DNA from: Ignavibacterium sp.
Lineage (GTDB): Bacteria; Bacteroidota; Ignavibacteria; Ignavibacteriales; Ignavibacteriaceae
Direction of reading: 5' to 3'
Assembly: GCF_025998815.1 (NCBI RefSeq)
Contig: NZ_AP026678.1
Span: 1,612,001-1,676,000, forward strand
DNA length: 64,000 nt
Positions 7,119-16,097 of the stretch are shown here, one piece after another (position 1 is the stretch's first letter; each line of letters opens with the position of its first letter). The notes under the pieces are model-generated. The model did not search any database. It was given only the letters and a program-made list of their open reading frames with translations, and was not told the DNA's origin. A program made the translations under genes and the position numbers.

Positions 7119-9582
7119 TAATAATTTCATTCCTATTGGGATATTGTTTTGTTGTTGATACATCATTGTTACAACAATTTCTCCCCTTTGGGGATATTAT
7201 AAATTCTAGATTTAATATTCATAATTCGATATTCATTATTCATTGCCTCCGGCAATTCCCCTCCTTCGGAATGGACAGAGTCCATTCCCTACATTTTAAA
7301 GAATACGATAGCATCACAAATACTTGTTATCACTACCAACAAGTCCTTCTCTTTCCGCCAAAGGCGGACTAGTCCAAGAGAAGGATTTAGGATGAGTTCA
7401 AATTTCAACATTAATAATTCAAAACCTTATTATAATCCAAATGGAATTACACTATTGTAATATATCCGGTCAAAAGGATTACCTCAAATCCCCACCGGAT
7501 GATATTATTATAGAGATTTATAAATGAATAAATTAATTCGAAATCCCAACGGGATGATATTATTATAGAATCATCATTAATAATTTAAACCGAAATCCCA
7601 GAGGGATGACATTATTAATCGATGTAGTATCTATTGGGATTCACAAAATTCGATATCTAATAATTTCATCCCCTCTGAGTTTTTGGTTTGTTGTTGAGAC
7701 GAATTCGTGTTATAACAATTTCTCCCCTTCAGGGATTTAATAAATTCTAGATTCGATATTCATAATTCGATATTCATTATTCATCGCCTCCGACAATTCC
7801 CGTCCTTCGGAATGGACAGAGTCCATTCCCTACATTTTTTAAAATCCGATAGCATCACAAATACTTGTTATCATTACTAATAAGTCCTTCTCTTTCCGCC
7901 ACAGGCGGACAAGTCCAAGAGAAGGATTTAGGATGAGTTCAAATTTCAACATTAATAATTCAAAACTTTTTAATAATCCCAACGGGACGATATTATTATA
8001 GAATCATCATTAATAATTTAAACCGAAATCCCAGAGGAATGACATTATTAATAGATGTAGTATCTATTGGGCTTCACAAAATTCGATACCTAATAATTTC
8101 ACCCCCTCTGGGTTTTGGGCCTGTTGTTGAGGCGCATTCGTGTTATAATAATCTATCCCCTTCGGGGATATTAAAAATTCTAGATTCAATATTCATAATT
8201 CGATATTCATCATTCATCGCCTCCGGCAATTCCCCTCCTTTGGAATGGACAGAGTCCATTCCCTACATTTTTTAAAATCCGATAGCATCACAAATAATTT
8301 TTATCACTACCAATAAGTCCTTCTCTGTAGAAGAGAAGGATTAGGATGAGTTCATAATTTGAAGTTTATTATTTATTATTAAAAATTTAATCCCAACGGG
8401 ATGATATTATTATATAATCATCAGTAATAATCTGAACCAAAATCCCGAAGGGATGAAATTATCTTTTATCCTTCAGTCAATCTTCAATAAAATAATGTGT
8501 ATCAATAATTTCTCCCCTTTGGGGATATTAAAAATTCCAGATTCAAAATTCATAATTCGATATTCGATATTCATTATTCATCGCCTCCAGCAATTCCCCT
8601 CCTTCGGAATGGACAGAGTCCATTCCCTACATTTTTAAAAATCCGATAGCATCACAAATAATTGTTATCACTACTAATAAGTCCTTCTCTTCTAAAGAGA
8701 AGGATTAGGATGAGTTCATAATTTGAAGTTTATTATTTATTATTTAAAATTTAATCCCGAAGGGATGACATTATTAATCGATGTAGTATTTATTGGGATT
8801 CACAAAATTCGATATCCAATAATTTCACCCCCTCTGGGATTTTTATTTGCTGTTGAGATAGAACTGCGTTACAACAATTTCTCCCCTTCGGAGATATTAA
8901 AAATTCCAGATTCGATATTCATAATTCGATATTCATCATTCAAAATAGTACGCAGATTTTTATGATTTGTTATGATTGGTACTGATGAAAAATCTTACGA
9001 TATAAACCAAAATGTTCATTATCTTCTCCAACAAGTCCTTCTCTTCCGCCAAAGGCGGACAAGTCCAAGAGAAGGATTTAGAATGAGTTCAAATTTCGAT
9101 GTTTATAAATCAAATTCATTTAATAATCCCGAAGGGATGATATTATTATAGAATCATCAGTAATAATCTAAAAGGAAATCCCGAAGGGATGACATTATTA
9201 TAAAGATTTATAAATGAAAAAATTAAATGGAAATCCCTGAGGGATGATATTATTAATAGATGTAGTATCTATTGGGATTCACAAAATTCGATATCTAATA
9301 ATTTCATCCTTATTGGGATTTTGTTTTGTTGTTGATACATCATTGTTACAATAATTTCTCCCCTTCGGGGATATTAAAAATTCGAGATTCAATATTCATA
9401 ATTGGATATTCGATATTCATTATTCATCGCCTCCGGCAATTCCACTCCTTCGGAATGGACAGAGTCCATTCCCTACATTTTTAAAAATCCGATAGCATCA
9501 CAAATAATTTTTATCACTACCAATAAGTCCTTCTCTTTCCGCCAAAGGCGGACAAGTACAAGAGAAGGATTTAGGATGAGTT
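7119..9582. repeat. Composite repeat array, five to six higher-order units
   Basis: Each higher-order unit (about 360-540 bp) reads: one to three forward palindromes (P), about 60 bp linker, one or two inverted palindromes (AATTTCTCCCCTTCGGGGAT type), an AT-rich TTCATAATTCGATATTCATT stretch, a ~100 bp module Q (CGCCTCCGGCAATTCCCCTC, GGACAGAGTCCATTCCC, GATAGCATCACAAAT), and a ~60 bp stem module S (CTTCTC, CCGCCAAAGGCGG, GAGAAGGATTTAGGATGAG). Forward P units start at 7487, 7542, 7594, 7975, 8028, 8389, 8441, 8753, 9125, 9177 and 9232, with a decayed one near 7434. The GGACAGAGTCCATTCCC landmark is at about 7271, 7812, 8245, 8609 and 9455. In the unit at 8934-9030 module Q is replaced by a different module R (AGTACGCAGATTTTTATGAT). 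Confidence 0.88.
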
Positions 9583-9603
9583 TTTAATTTCAATATTCTT
9601 AAT

Positions 9604-10362
9604 TCATCTCTCCCATAAAATCGTAAGCACCGACTTATAATTAGTCAGATACATATTCTGCTCATACATTCTGTAATTTCTTCTATAAAGTTTATCCTCT
9701 AAAAACCAGGCATCAGCCAGCACTTCGTTAATGTCAGTATCCATTTGTCCTGTTGTAAAATAATCATATGCATATGAATTAGCATTAACTTTATATCCTG
9801 CGGGAATCCATTGGAAAGTAAAGTTTTTATTAATTGCACTCCAGATTACTTTTTTATCTTTGCTCAGAATAATGGCAACCGGATGATTACCAATTTCAGC
9901 ATATCTTATTGCTGCCGAAGTTAGAGAAGTTTTAAAGTACTCTGCACAATCTTTAATCAATTTGGCGCCCGGAATTTTACCTCTTGTAAATTCCCAAAAC
10001 CATTTTTCATACATCAGTAATTCAGCCGCAAAAATATTAGCATTACGCTCAAACTCTTTTTTCGATTTATAACTTAACAAATCCGATGAGGTGCAACTGC
10101 GAATATCTTTTTTCCTTTCATTTAGAAAATGACCAAGCTCGTGTGCTATAACAAATCTTTTTTGTCCTGTGTCTGTAATATCCTTGTTAATTTTAATTAA
10201 TCCGACATTTTCTGTATGATGAATCCGCGCTAAGTGATTTTTAAGATTTGCTTCCTCAATAATTATATTTTCATATCCGGCTATTGCATAAAGATCTATA
10301 TGCTCGGGTTTGGTAATCCCGAATTTTTCAATTACTAATCTGGCATTTGCTTTTGCAATCAT
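9604..10362 (-). CDS. ImmA/IrrE-family metallo-endopeptidase
   Basis: A 252-residue protein with the zinc-protease motif HELGHFLNE at about residue 74 and a downstream acidic stretch, KKEFERNANIFAAELLM near residue 115, that supplies the third ligand in ImmA/IrrE (COG2856) proteases. Family members cleave repressors or antitoxin-like partners to switch on mobile elements or stress genes. The start overlaps by 1 nt the stop of a 127-residue gene upstream, so the pair is translationally coupled; the partner is a natural candidate for substrate or regulator. The C-terminal 100 residues (FQWIPAGYKVNANSYAYDYF) are of unknown role. No XRE-type repressor is seen nearby, which is unusual for phage ImmA. 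Confidence 0.8.
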   Translation of the reverse strand: MIAKANARLVIEKFGITKPEHIDLYAIAGYENIIIEEANLKNHLARIHHTENVGLIKINKDITDTGQKRFVIAHELGHFLNERKKDIRSCTSSDLLSYKSKKEFERNANIFAAELLMYEKWFWEFTRGKIPGAKLIKDCAEYFKTSLTSAAIRYAEIGNHPVAIILSKDKKVIWSAINKNFTFQWIPAGYKVNANSYAYDYFTTGQMDTDINEVLADAWFLEDKLYRRNYRMYEQNMYLTNYKSVLTILWER

Positions 10363-10745
10363 TATTCGATTTGCTGTTTATCAATAAAATCCTTTAATAG
10401 TAGAAGTTTCTTTTGATCTAGCAGAATTTCTTCTATATCTTCTTCTGTCAGATCACCTTGTTTATTAAATGCAAGCTTAATCTGCACCTCCAGTTCATTA
10501 TTTGCCTTAGATAATTTAAGTTTTTCTTTCAACCCGGATAGAAGTGAAGAATACTTTACTATTTTTTCTCTTCCTTCATTATACAATGCTTCCCTTTTTA
10601 ATTCAATTATTTTATCCAATAATGCAGTTATGAATTCATTGTAATTGAAACCAAGTTCGTTCAGTTCTTTTTCAATTTCTTCCGGAGTAACGAGGTCAGG
10701 ATCGGCATAGATATCTGCCAGTAATTTAATTTCCTCCTTTTTCAT
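10362..10745 (-). CDS. Small helical protein coupled to the ImmA-type protease
   Basis: A 127-residue, highly charged, probably all-helical protein that I do not recognise. It begins MKKEEIKLLADIYADPDLVT and ends in a Lys/Asp-rich helix (LLDQKKLLLLKDFIDKQQIE). The start is secure: GGGAGG lies 5 nt upstream of the ATG. Its stop overlaps the ImmA start (TAATG). No helix-turn-helix, membrane segment or catalytic motif is visible. By position it may be the partner or substrate of the protease, but that is inference only. Confidence 0.65.
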   Translation of the reverse strand: MKKEEIKLLADIYADPDLVTPEEIEKELNELGFNYNEFITALLDKIIELKREALYNEGREKIVKYSSLLSGLKEKLKLSKANNELEVQIKLAFNKQGDLTEEDIEEILLDQKKLLLLKDFIDKQQIE

Positions 10746-11048
10746 ATAACCTCCCGGTGTGTTTCGTTCAAATATTTTTTAGCGATTAAAACTGTTTTAA
10801 CAGTTTGGAATTTTTGCTCGTTTATTTTTATCATACAGATACTTAGAAGACCAAATTTAAAATATCATCTATTCTCAACATCATTCTGTCGAGAAAGTTT
10901 TATAAATTCCAAATTAATTTTCATAGATGCCTGTTTTGCTTTATCACTCTATTTAATTATAGGCACTTATCATTATCCCATTTTGCCCCGAAAGCGATGT
11001 GTGACTTCATTGAATTTGCAGACTGTGCAAATGAATTTCAGATTCTTA
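10746..11048. other. Gene-free stretch between two leftward genes
   Basis: About 300 bases with no supported gene. It should carry the promoter of the small-protein/ImmA pair. A weak hairpin TTTGCAGACTGTGCAAA is at about 11016-11032, just after the 3' end of the sigma-like gene, without a clear T tract. Confidence 0.4.
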
Positions 11049-11624
11049 CTAATATTCTTTTCCAAAATGTTTTGTAAGAACTCTTTTAATTCTTTTTTTT
11101 ATGGCATCCTGTTTTTTTGTGGGAATGCCATAGTCTTTTTCAATTTCTTTTGGTGTTTTCCCTTCCAGTAAAAGTAAAAACAAGATTCCCATTTCAGTAT
11201 CATCATTAATTTCTTCATAGCATTTTTTAATAAGATCATTATTGTCAATCATAGTATCAATTTCTTCTTTAGTCTTATCTGAAAATTCTTCAGTAATTCT
11301 ATAATGTACTCCGGATTTTTCATCATATCGTTCATTTTCCACAAATCTCCTTTGCTTTTCGGCAATGTGACTAACTTTGTTCCAGATGGTGTTGTACATA
11401 TGCGTGTCAAGAGTTTCTTTATCCATATCCCATTTTATCTGTTCTGTGATAGTCTTTTCAACAATTTCCATAATTATGTCTTTAGCTAATTCTAAACTGT
11501 CTTTGTGATTACCTAAATAAAAATATATATACCGTAAACACACCCATATCCATTTTTTGGGTATTCCTTTATTAGTGGTTAGAACCTCTTCAAATATTTT
11601 AGCTTTTTCAACATTTATTGACAA
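11049..11624 (-). CDS. Probable sigma-70-like (ECF-type) transcription factor
   Basis: A 191-residue protein whose C-terminus (MGILFLLLLEGKTPKEIEKD, then YGIPTKKQDAIKKRIKRVL) reads as a region-4 helix-turn-helix of small sigma factors, and whose middle (DTHMYNTIWNKVSHIAEKQR) resembles a region-2 helix. The N-terminal part is less typical. The start is a TTG at 11624; no strong ribosome site was seen. It would direct RNA polymerase to a small set of promoters. The adjoining 468-bp upstream region has phased AAAGTC repeats and a strong inverted repeat, which could be its target or that of a partner. A non-sigma DNA-binding protein remains possible. Confidence 0.5.
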   Translation of the reverse strand: MSINVEKAKIFEEVLTTNKGIPKKWIWVCLRYIYFYLGNHKDSLELAKDIIMEIVEKTITEQIKWDMDKETLDTHMYNTIWNKVSHIAEKQRRFVENERYDEKSGVHYRITEEFSDKTKEEIDTMIDNNDLIKKCYEEINDDTEMGILFLLLLEGKTPKEIEKDYGIPTKKQDAIKKRIKRVLTKHFGKEY

Positions 11625-11654
11625 TTAAAGCATCCCTCTTATTTCTTATATATC

Positions 11655-11737
11655 ATTAATTCCGGCCAGAAACGGAATTCCGCCACAGAAAAATAAAAAA
11701 TTTTTATGGCGTATTGATTTACTTCGTCGGAATTAAT
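11655..11737. repeat. 10-bp inverted repeat around a 63-nt core
   Basis: ATTAATTCCG at 11655-11664 is exactly inverted as CGGAATTAAT at 11728-11737. Between them a nested CGCCA...TGGCG pair (about 11690-11712) flanks an A/T run. It lies directly upstream of the leftward sigma-like gene and may fold into a two-tier stem in RNA or bind a dimeric regulator. Confidence 0.6.
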
Positions 11738-11820
11738 GAGAAAAATAAAATTTTACAATGAGTATAGTTAGTAACGAAATATTGAGACTTTTTAGACAGC
11801 GTAAGGCAGTGCTTATTACT

Positions 11821-11859
11821 AAAGTCGTTCTAAAGTCACTGCAAAGTCGGTTTAAAGTC
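11821..11859 (+). promoter_or_regulatory. Four AAAGTC iterons at exact 11-bp spacing
   Basis: AAAGTC starts at 11821, 11832, 11843 and 11854, exactly 11 bases apart, so all copies face about the same side of the helix. A fifth copy is at 11926 and an inverted one at 11786. Immediately downstream is a 12-bp hairpin. This arrangement resembles a cooperative operator or iteron cluster; the binding protein is unknown. Confidence 0.6.
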
Positions 11860-11860
11860 A

Positions 11861-11894
11861 CTAAATGGTCTCTCGAATGTGCGAGACCATTTAG
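11861..11894. promoter_or_regulatory. Perfect 12-bp stem next to the AAAGTC iterons
   Basis: CTAAATGGTCTC (11861-11872) and GAGACCATTTAG (11883-11894) pair perfectly around a 10-nt loop. No T tract follows, so it is not a typical intrinsic terminator. It sits between the iterons and the rightward gene at 12093 and could be an operator or a 5' leader structure. Confidence 0.6.
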
Positions 11895-12092
11895 CATAAA
11901 TATCCTGCGTATTATAACAGGATTTAAAGTCAAAGTTTATACAATGCGCTCACCAACAATTACTTTTCTGCTTAAATAAAATTTAAGGAATTAATTATTT
12001 GAAAATTAAGACAGCTATTAGAAAAAAATATTATGATTTAATTCAATAGTTGTAAAGTTTAACTAAAAATTTTTAGAAAGGAAAGAATTAAA

Positions 12093-12782
12093 ATGGCTAG
12101 ATTAAAAAAGAAATTATTCGGCAATATCTCCGGTGCTTTCGGAGATGCAGTATTCAGACAAATTGGAACAACAAATTATATTGCCCAGAAACCTGCAAGT
12201 TATAAAAAGCCTGATACTCAGGGATTCCGTGAGAGAACTATAAAGTTCTCGTTAGCAGTAAAACTTGCAAAAAATATCAATCGGGTAAACGATCTTAAAA
12301 AAATCTGGAAAACAGAATTTCCGACCGTTACCCGTTTATTTAATTTTCTGGTTCAAAAAAATTATGGCTACATTACGGCTGATGGTATATCATCCAATCC
12401 CCGGATAACTCCTGATGAAAATTCATTCAAAGCCATAATCATTTCGAATACTGTGACTTCCGGAAATATTAATGTCAAAATTCAGGCACTAAATAATATT
12501 CCTTTGCTTAATCCGGAATTCGATAAAAAAATTAAATTGATATCAATCATATTATTAGCAGACCCGGTAGATAAGAACAAAAATGCATTTGAACTCATCA
12601 CAATTCAATCTGATGCTCAGGTTCTTATTCTTTCCGAAGTGCTAACATTTGATATTGATATCTCCCAGACTTATGGTGATTTGATACAGAACTACAATTC
12701 TAAGAAAGTATTTTCTGCTTTGATAACACTGGATGATAATAATTTACCAGTAAATCGTTCAACTACTTTCTTTAGTTCTTAG
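12093..12782 (+). CDS. Conserved-looking hypothetical protein with Gly-rich N-terminus
   Basis: A 229-residue protein with a good ribosome site (GAAAGGAAAG, 7 nt before ATG). The N-terminus, MARLKKKLFGNISGAFGDAV followed by FRQIGTTNYIAQKP, has the K-rich start and spaced glycines seen in a Bacteroidota family of unknown function (DUF6266-like by memory; not verified). The rest is predicted beta-rich (SFKAIIISNTVTSGNINVKI). There is no signal peptide or membrane segment. It is a single-gene unit: structured 5' region upstream, strong intrinsic terminator at 12796-12829. Proteins of this style may be phage- or secretion-system-related, but no function can be assigned. Confidence 0.7.
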   Translation: MARLKKKLFGNISGAFGDAVFRQIGTTNYIAQKPASYKKPDTQGFRERTIKFSLAVKLAKNINRVNDLKKIWKTEFPTVTRLFNFLVQKNYGYITADGISSNPRITPDENSFKAIIISNTVTSGNINVKIQALNNIPLLNPEFDKKIKLISIILLADPVDKNKNAFELITIQSDAQVLILSEVLTFDIDISQTYGDLIQNYNSKKVFSALITLDDNNLPVNRSTTFFSS

Positions 12783-12795
12783 TATCAAATAAAAT

Positions 12796-12829
12796 AGCTT
12801 CCCCTACCTCAATAAGGGGAAGCTTTTTA
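12796..12829 (+). terminator. Intrinsic terminator after the 12093 gene
   Basis: AGCTTCCCCT (12796-12805) pairs perfectly with AGGGGAAGCT (12815-12824) around a 9-nt loop and is followed by TTTTTAT. It begins 13 nt after the stop codon. Confidence 0.9.
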
Positions 12830-13195
12830 TATAATGCAAAAATTAAATTATCCCATTTATATTTTCAGAAATACTCTTTAATTAAAATTTATTTATAATT
12901 CCTAATAATTGTTATATCTCGTCATTTCTCATCAATTAGATTTTTATATTTGAATAGTCTTTTGAAGTGTTTAATTAAACCCTCAAGAATTATTAATGAA
13001 TTCTGCTTTAATTATCGCTATATTATTGAAACTTTTTGCTTCAATGGAAAAACAAATTCCTAAATTAAGACAATTGTTGTTAAATTAAATGAGTTTTTAA
13101 GCATTTACGCTGGCATATTATTTTTAATATCTCAGTAATAATAGAAATCCCTCCTTAATTTGATAGGGTGAGTCATTATAATTTGAAAATTTACA
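12830..13195. other. Gene-free AT-rich stretch before the GNAT gene
   Basis: No supported gene. It separates the terminator of the 12093 gene from the rightward FemAB-like gene and should hold the latter's promoter. No repeat module of the P/Q/R/S family is present. Confidence 0.5.
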
Positions 13196-14401
13196 ATGGA
13201 ACTTACAAGAGAATCATTATCAGAAGAGTTAGTAAAAGACATTAAACCTATAAATAATGTCCGGACTGATGAATCTTATTCTTTCTTTAATCAATTTATA
13301 ATTGATGATAAAGTAATCAAAGTTTATGAGTCTAAAATTCTGATTGATGATGAATGGGATAAATTTGTCACTGGAATAAACGACAGCTGCCTGCACCAAT
13401 TAAGTGGGTGGGCTGATGTTAAGAGTTCAGAAGGGTGGGATTTTATCAGATTTATTTACACACAAGACAACATAATAATAGGGGGCTATCAAATTTTAAT
13501 TAAAAATTTTCCTTTTATCGGTAAGATTGCATATTTGAATCACGCCCCTGTTACACAGATTCAGAATTATGAATTTGTAAAAAAATTAATTGAAGATTTT
13601 AGGATTATTATTAAAAAGATAGGAATTAGACTAGCAATAATAAGCCCACCATTCAATAACAATATTCTGGTTGATGAATTAACTACCCGATTTGATAGGA
13701 ATATTTTTTTCAATGTGATAAATGCAGAAGCTGAGATGGACTTATCAGCAGATGAAAATACAATTTTAAAGAATATGCTAAGAATGCGAAGGCAGAATAT
13801 CAGCAAGAGAACTACTTATAATTACCACATTTTTGAAGGAGGTGAGGAACATCTTGAAACCTTCTTTAAACTTATGTCTGACACTTGTCAAAGGAATAAT
13901 GTGAAGCCAAATCCTTCAAGTTTGGCTATGGTAAAGAAAATATGGAATTATTATCATTACAAAAACTTGCTGAATCTATACTTGTTTAGTATCAACAATG
14001 AAATTGTTTCTGCAATTCTTGCTTTTGAATATCAGGATCGCTTTATTCCATGGAAATTTGGTTGGTCAGGTAAATATGCAAAATTTAAGCCCAATGACAT
14101 TTTTCACTGGGAGTTAATTCGAATTGCTAAGCAGAAAGGATTTAAAAAGTATAACTTAGGAGGAGTCAATTTATCAACCGCCGAAAAACTTTCTTCATTA
14201 AATAAAAATCTTAATGAGAAAGAACTCAAATCAGCTACCTTTTACAAGATGGGTTTTGGCTGCTATATTAGACGACTACCTGATTCTGTTGTTCATATTC
14301 CCAACCCGGTTTTAAGGGCATTATATAAATTTTACCTAAGCTTGAACAAAAGTAAACTAATACTAAAGAAAAAATTCCGCATTAACCTTAATGCTCATTA
14401 A
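13196..14401 (+). CDS. FemAB/BioF2-like GNAT acyltransferase
   Basis: A 401-residue protein of the double-GNAT FemAB-like group (acetyltransferase_6 style). Typical segments are SCLHQLSGWADVKSSEGWDF near residue 65 (first GNAT half) and, in the second half, RFIPWKFGWSGKYAKFKPND followed by IFHWELIRIAKQKGFKKYNL and GGVN near 320. Such enzymes transfer an amino acid or acyl group to peptidoglycan precursors or exopolysaccharide. No transmembrane segment is seen, so it acts in the cytoplasm. It is a lone gene flanked by repeat-rich intergenic DNA. Ribosome site is weak; ATG 13196 fits the conserved region but a later start cannot be excluded. Confidence 0.75.
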   Translation: MELTRESLSEELVKDIKPINNVRTDESYSFFNQFIIDDKVIKVYESKILIDDEWDKFVTGINDSCLHQLSGWADVKSSEGWDFIRFIYTQDNIIIGGYQILIKNFPFIGKIAYLNHAPVTQIQNYEFVKKLIEDFRIIIKKIGIRLAIISPPFNNNILVDELTTRFDRNIFFNVINAEAEMDLSADENTILKNMLRMRRQNISKRTTYNYHIFEGGEEHLETFFKLMSDTCQRNNVKPNPSSLAMVKKIWNYYHYKNLLNLYLFSINNEIVSAILAFEYQDRFIPWKFGWSGKYAKFKPNDIFHWELIRIAKQKGFKKYNLGGVNLSTAEKLSSLNKNLNEKELKSATFYKMGFGCYIRRLPDSVVHIPNPVLRALYKFYLSLNKSKLILKKKFRINLNAH

Positions 14402-14517
14402 AGTTCACAGAGCTAATTACCAATCCAATATTAAATTTATTTTCTTAAGTATTTCTGATTTAGCTAAATATAATAGCAAATAACTTCTAAACTCATCATT
14501 CCTTATTCAACATTCAT

Positions 14518-15110
14518 TATTTAAAATAGTACGCAGATTTTTATGTTCTGTAATGATTGGTACTGATGAAAAATCTTACTACAGTAGCACAATATTAATT
14601 TTAATCTCCAACAAGTCCTTCTTTTCCGCCAAAGGCGAACAAGTCCAAGAGAAGGATTAGGATGAGTTCATAATTTGAAGTTTATTATTTATTATTCAAA
14701 ATTTAATCCCGAAGGGATGATATTATTATAGAGATTTATAAGTGAAACAATTAAATCAAAATCCCAAAGGGATGACATTATTAATAGATGTGTATCTATT
14801 GGGATTCACAAAATTCGATATCCAATAATTTCACCCCTTCTGGGTTTTTGGTTTGTTGTTGAGAGGCGTTCGTGTTACAATAATTTCTCCCCTTTGGGGA
14901 TATTATAAATTTTAGATTCAAAATTCATAATTCGATATTCGATATTCATTATTAAAAATAGTACACAGATTCTTATGATTTGTTATGACTCGCACTGATG
15001 AAAAATCTTACGACAGCGACACAAATATTAATTATCATCTCCTACAAAGCCCTTCTTATTCCACAAAAGACGGACAAGTCTAAGAGAAGGGATTAGGACG
15101 AATTTAGAAA
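14518..15110. repeat. Composite repeat array, R-S-PP-P'P'-R-S order
   Basis: Module R (AGTACGCAGATTTTTATG, TACTGATGAAAAATCTTAC) at about 14530-14612, S at 14610-14665 (CCGCCAAAGGCGAACAAG), forward palindromes at 14705 and 14760 (55 bp apart), inverted palindromes near 14825 and 14885, a second R at about 14955-15045 and a decayed S at 15045-15105. This is the same grammar as 7119-9582, but with R instead of Q in both positions. Confidence 0.85.
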
Positions 15111-16040
15111 TTCGAAATAAATCATTCACTTCTCCCTATAGTTAAAAATCTGGAATTAAAGCCAAAAAGGTTGAGAACAGACATAGTCTAAATCATACAT
15201 AATATTAAATAATACAACATCTCCATCAATTATTTACAAAAATTCATTCCTTATTTGAATCTGGCCAATAAATTATCAGATATAGCTTTAACTTTGGGAT
15301 CGGGGACGGGTTATGCAGAAAAATCTTTAGCTTTATAAAAATCTCCTGATGATAGGTTTATGTGCGTTCACTTTTATATACAAGAAGGATAATGGCAATA
15401 AATATATTATAATTCATTTTGCAAATTTTTCATGTTTTTTACGAGTATTCAGGCATAGTTAAATAAAATTGTTCTTTTTTACTTTTTACTAGAAAGAGCG
15501 ATCTATGTTTTATTGCTGGAGGCTAATAACGCTCTAGCCAGAAATTGCTGTTAAAATTTATTTACCTTAAGCAAAATATATTCTCTACTGTCCAGCAATT
15601 ATTTGAACTAAATTATAATTTAAGAGTTTCTTTTTAAGATTTTTACCAAAACACAGGACATAATCCATTGAACTATTAGCTAGTAAAAGAAAATTTAAGT
15701 TCAGATTTTTTGAGATTTCATCAATAACAGATTTGAAAGGTAATTCCTTCTTGAAAAAATTTTTAAAAAATCCCTCCGGCCTTAAGGTAGCTAATCAATT
15801 TTTTGAAAAACAATTTTATTATCGGTATTATAAATATATTATACCTGGTACCCGCCATAGGGGGGCTCGATTAATCGAAAATTATCTAACTAGAATAATC
15901 TGTAAATTCTTCGTTGAATTTCCGGCAAGTACTCTTTAATATAATATTAAATAATGTAAAAAGAATTTTTTAGTAATATTCTGAGAAAGATATTTATTAA
16001 ATAAATTAAGAATTAGTTTTTTCTTTGTGTTCATTAATTA
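15111..16040. other. Gene-free stretch, no recognised content
   Basis: About 930 bases without a supported gene or repeat module. A 68-codon frame at 15733-15939 has no ribosome site of note or family resemblance and is not called. Composition is uniformly AT-rich; a decayed gene or an unrecognised RNA cannot be excluded. Confidence 0.4.
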
Positions 16041-16071
16041 AAAAAGGCTACAAAAGTTTTGTAGCCTTTTT
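16041..16071 (-). terminator. Intrinsic terminator of the DNRLRE lipoprotein gene
   Basis: AAAAAGGCTACAAAA (16041-16055) is the exact reverse complement of TTTTGTAGCCTTTTT (16057-16071), a near-perfect palindrome with A and T tracts on both sides. It lies 27 nt past the leftward gene's stop and could work in both directions. Confidence 0.9.
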
Positions 16072-16097
16072 CTATAAAATTTATTATTGATAGGATT

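Noticed and set aside
7136-9587. Small reading frames across the repeat array (for example 7136-7372, 8039-8275, 9402-9587)
   Set aside because: They translate the same repeat modules again and again (SGNSPPSEWTESIPYI, MDRVHSLHF), with no ribosome site and no family resemblance.
11758-11979. 73-codon frame over the AAAGTC iterons
   Set aside because: The peptide comes from the repeats (KVVLKSLQSRFKVTK) and no ribosome site is present; the DNA pattern itself is the better explanation.
9604-12782. Prophage
   Set aside because: ImmA-type protease and a sigma-like gene might suggest one, but there are no structural, integrase or packaging genes and no attachment sites.
15733-15939. 68-codon frame in a long gene-free stretch
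   Set aside because: No ribosome site, no recognisable motif, and AT-biased composition like the flanks; kept only as a possibility.
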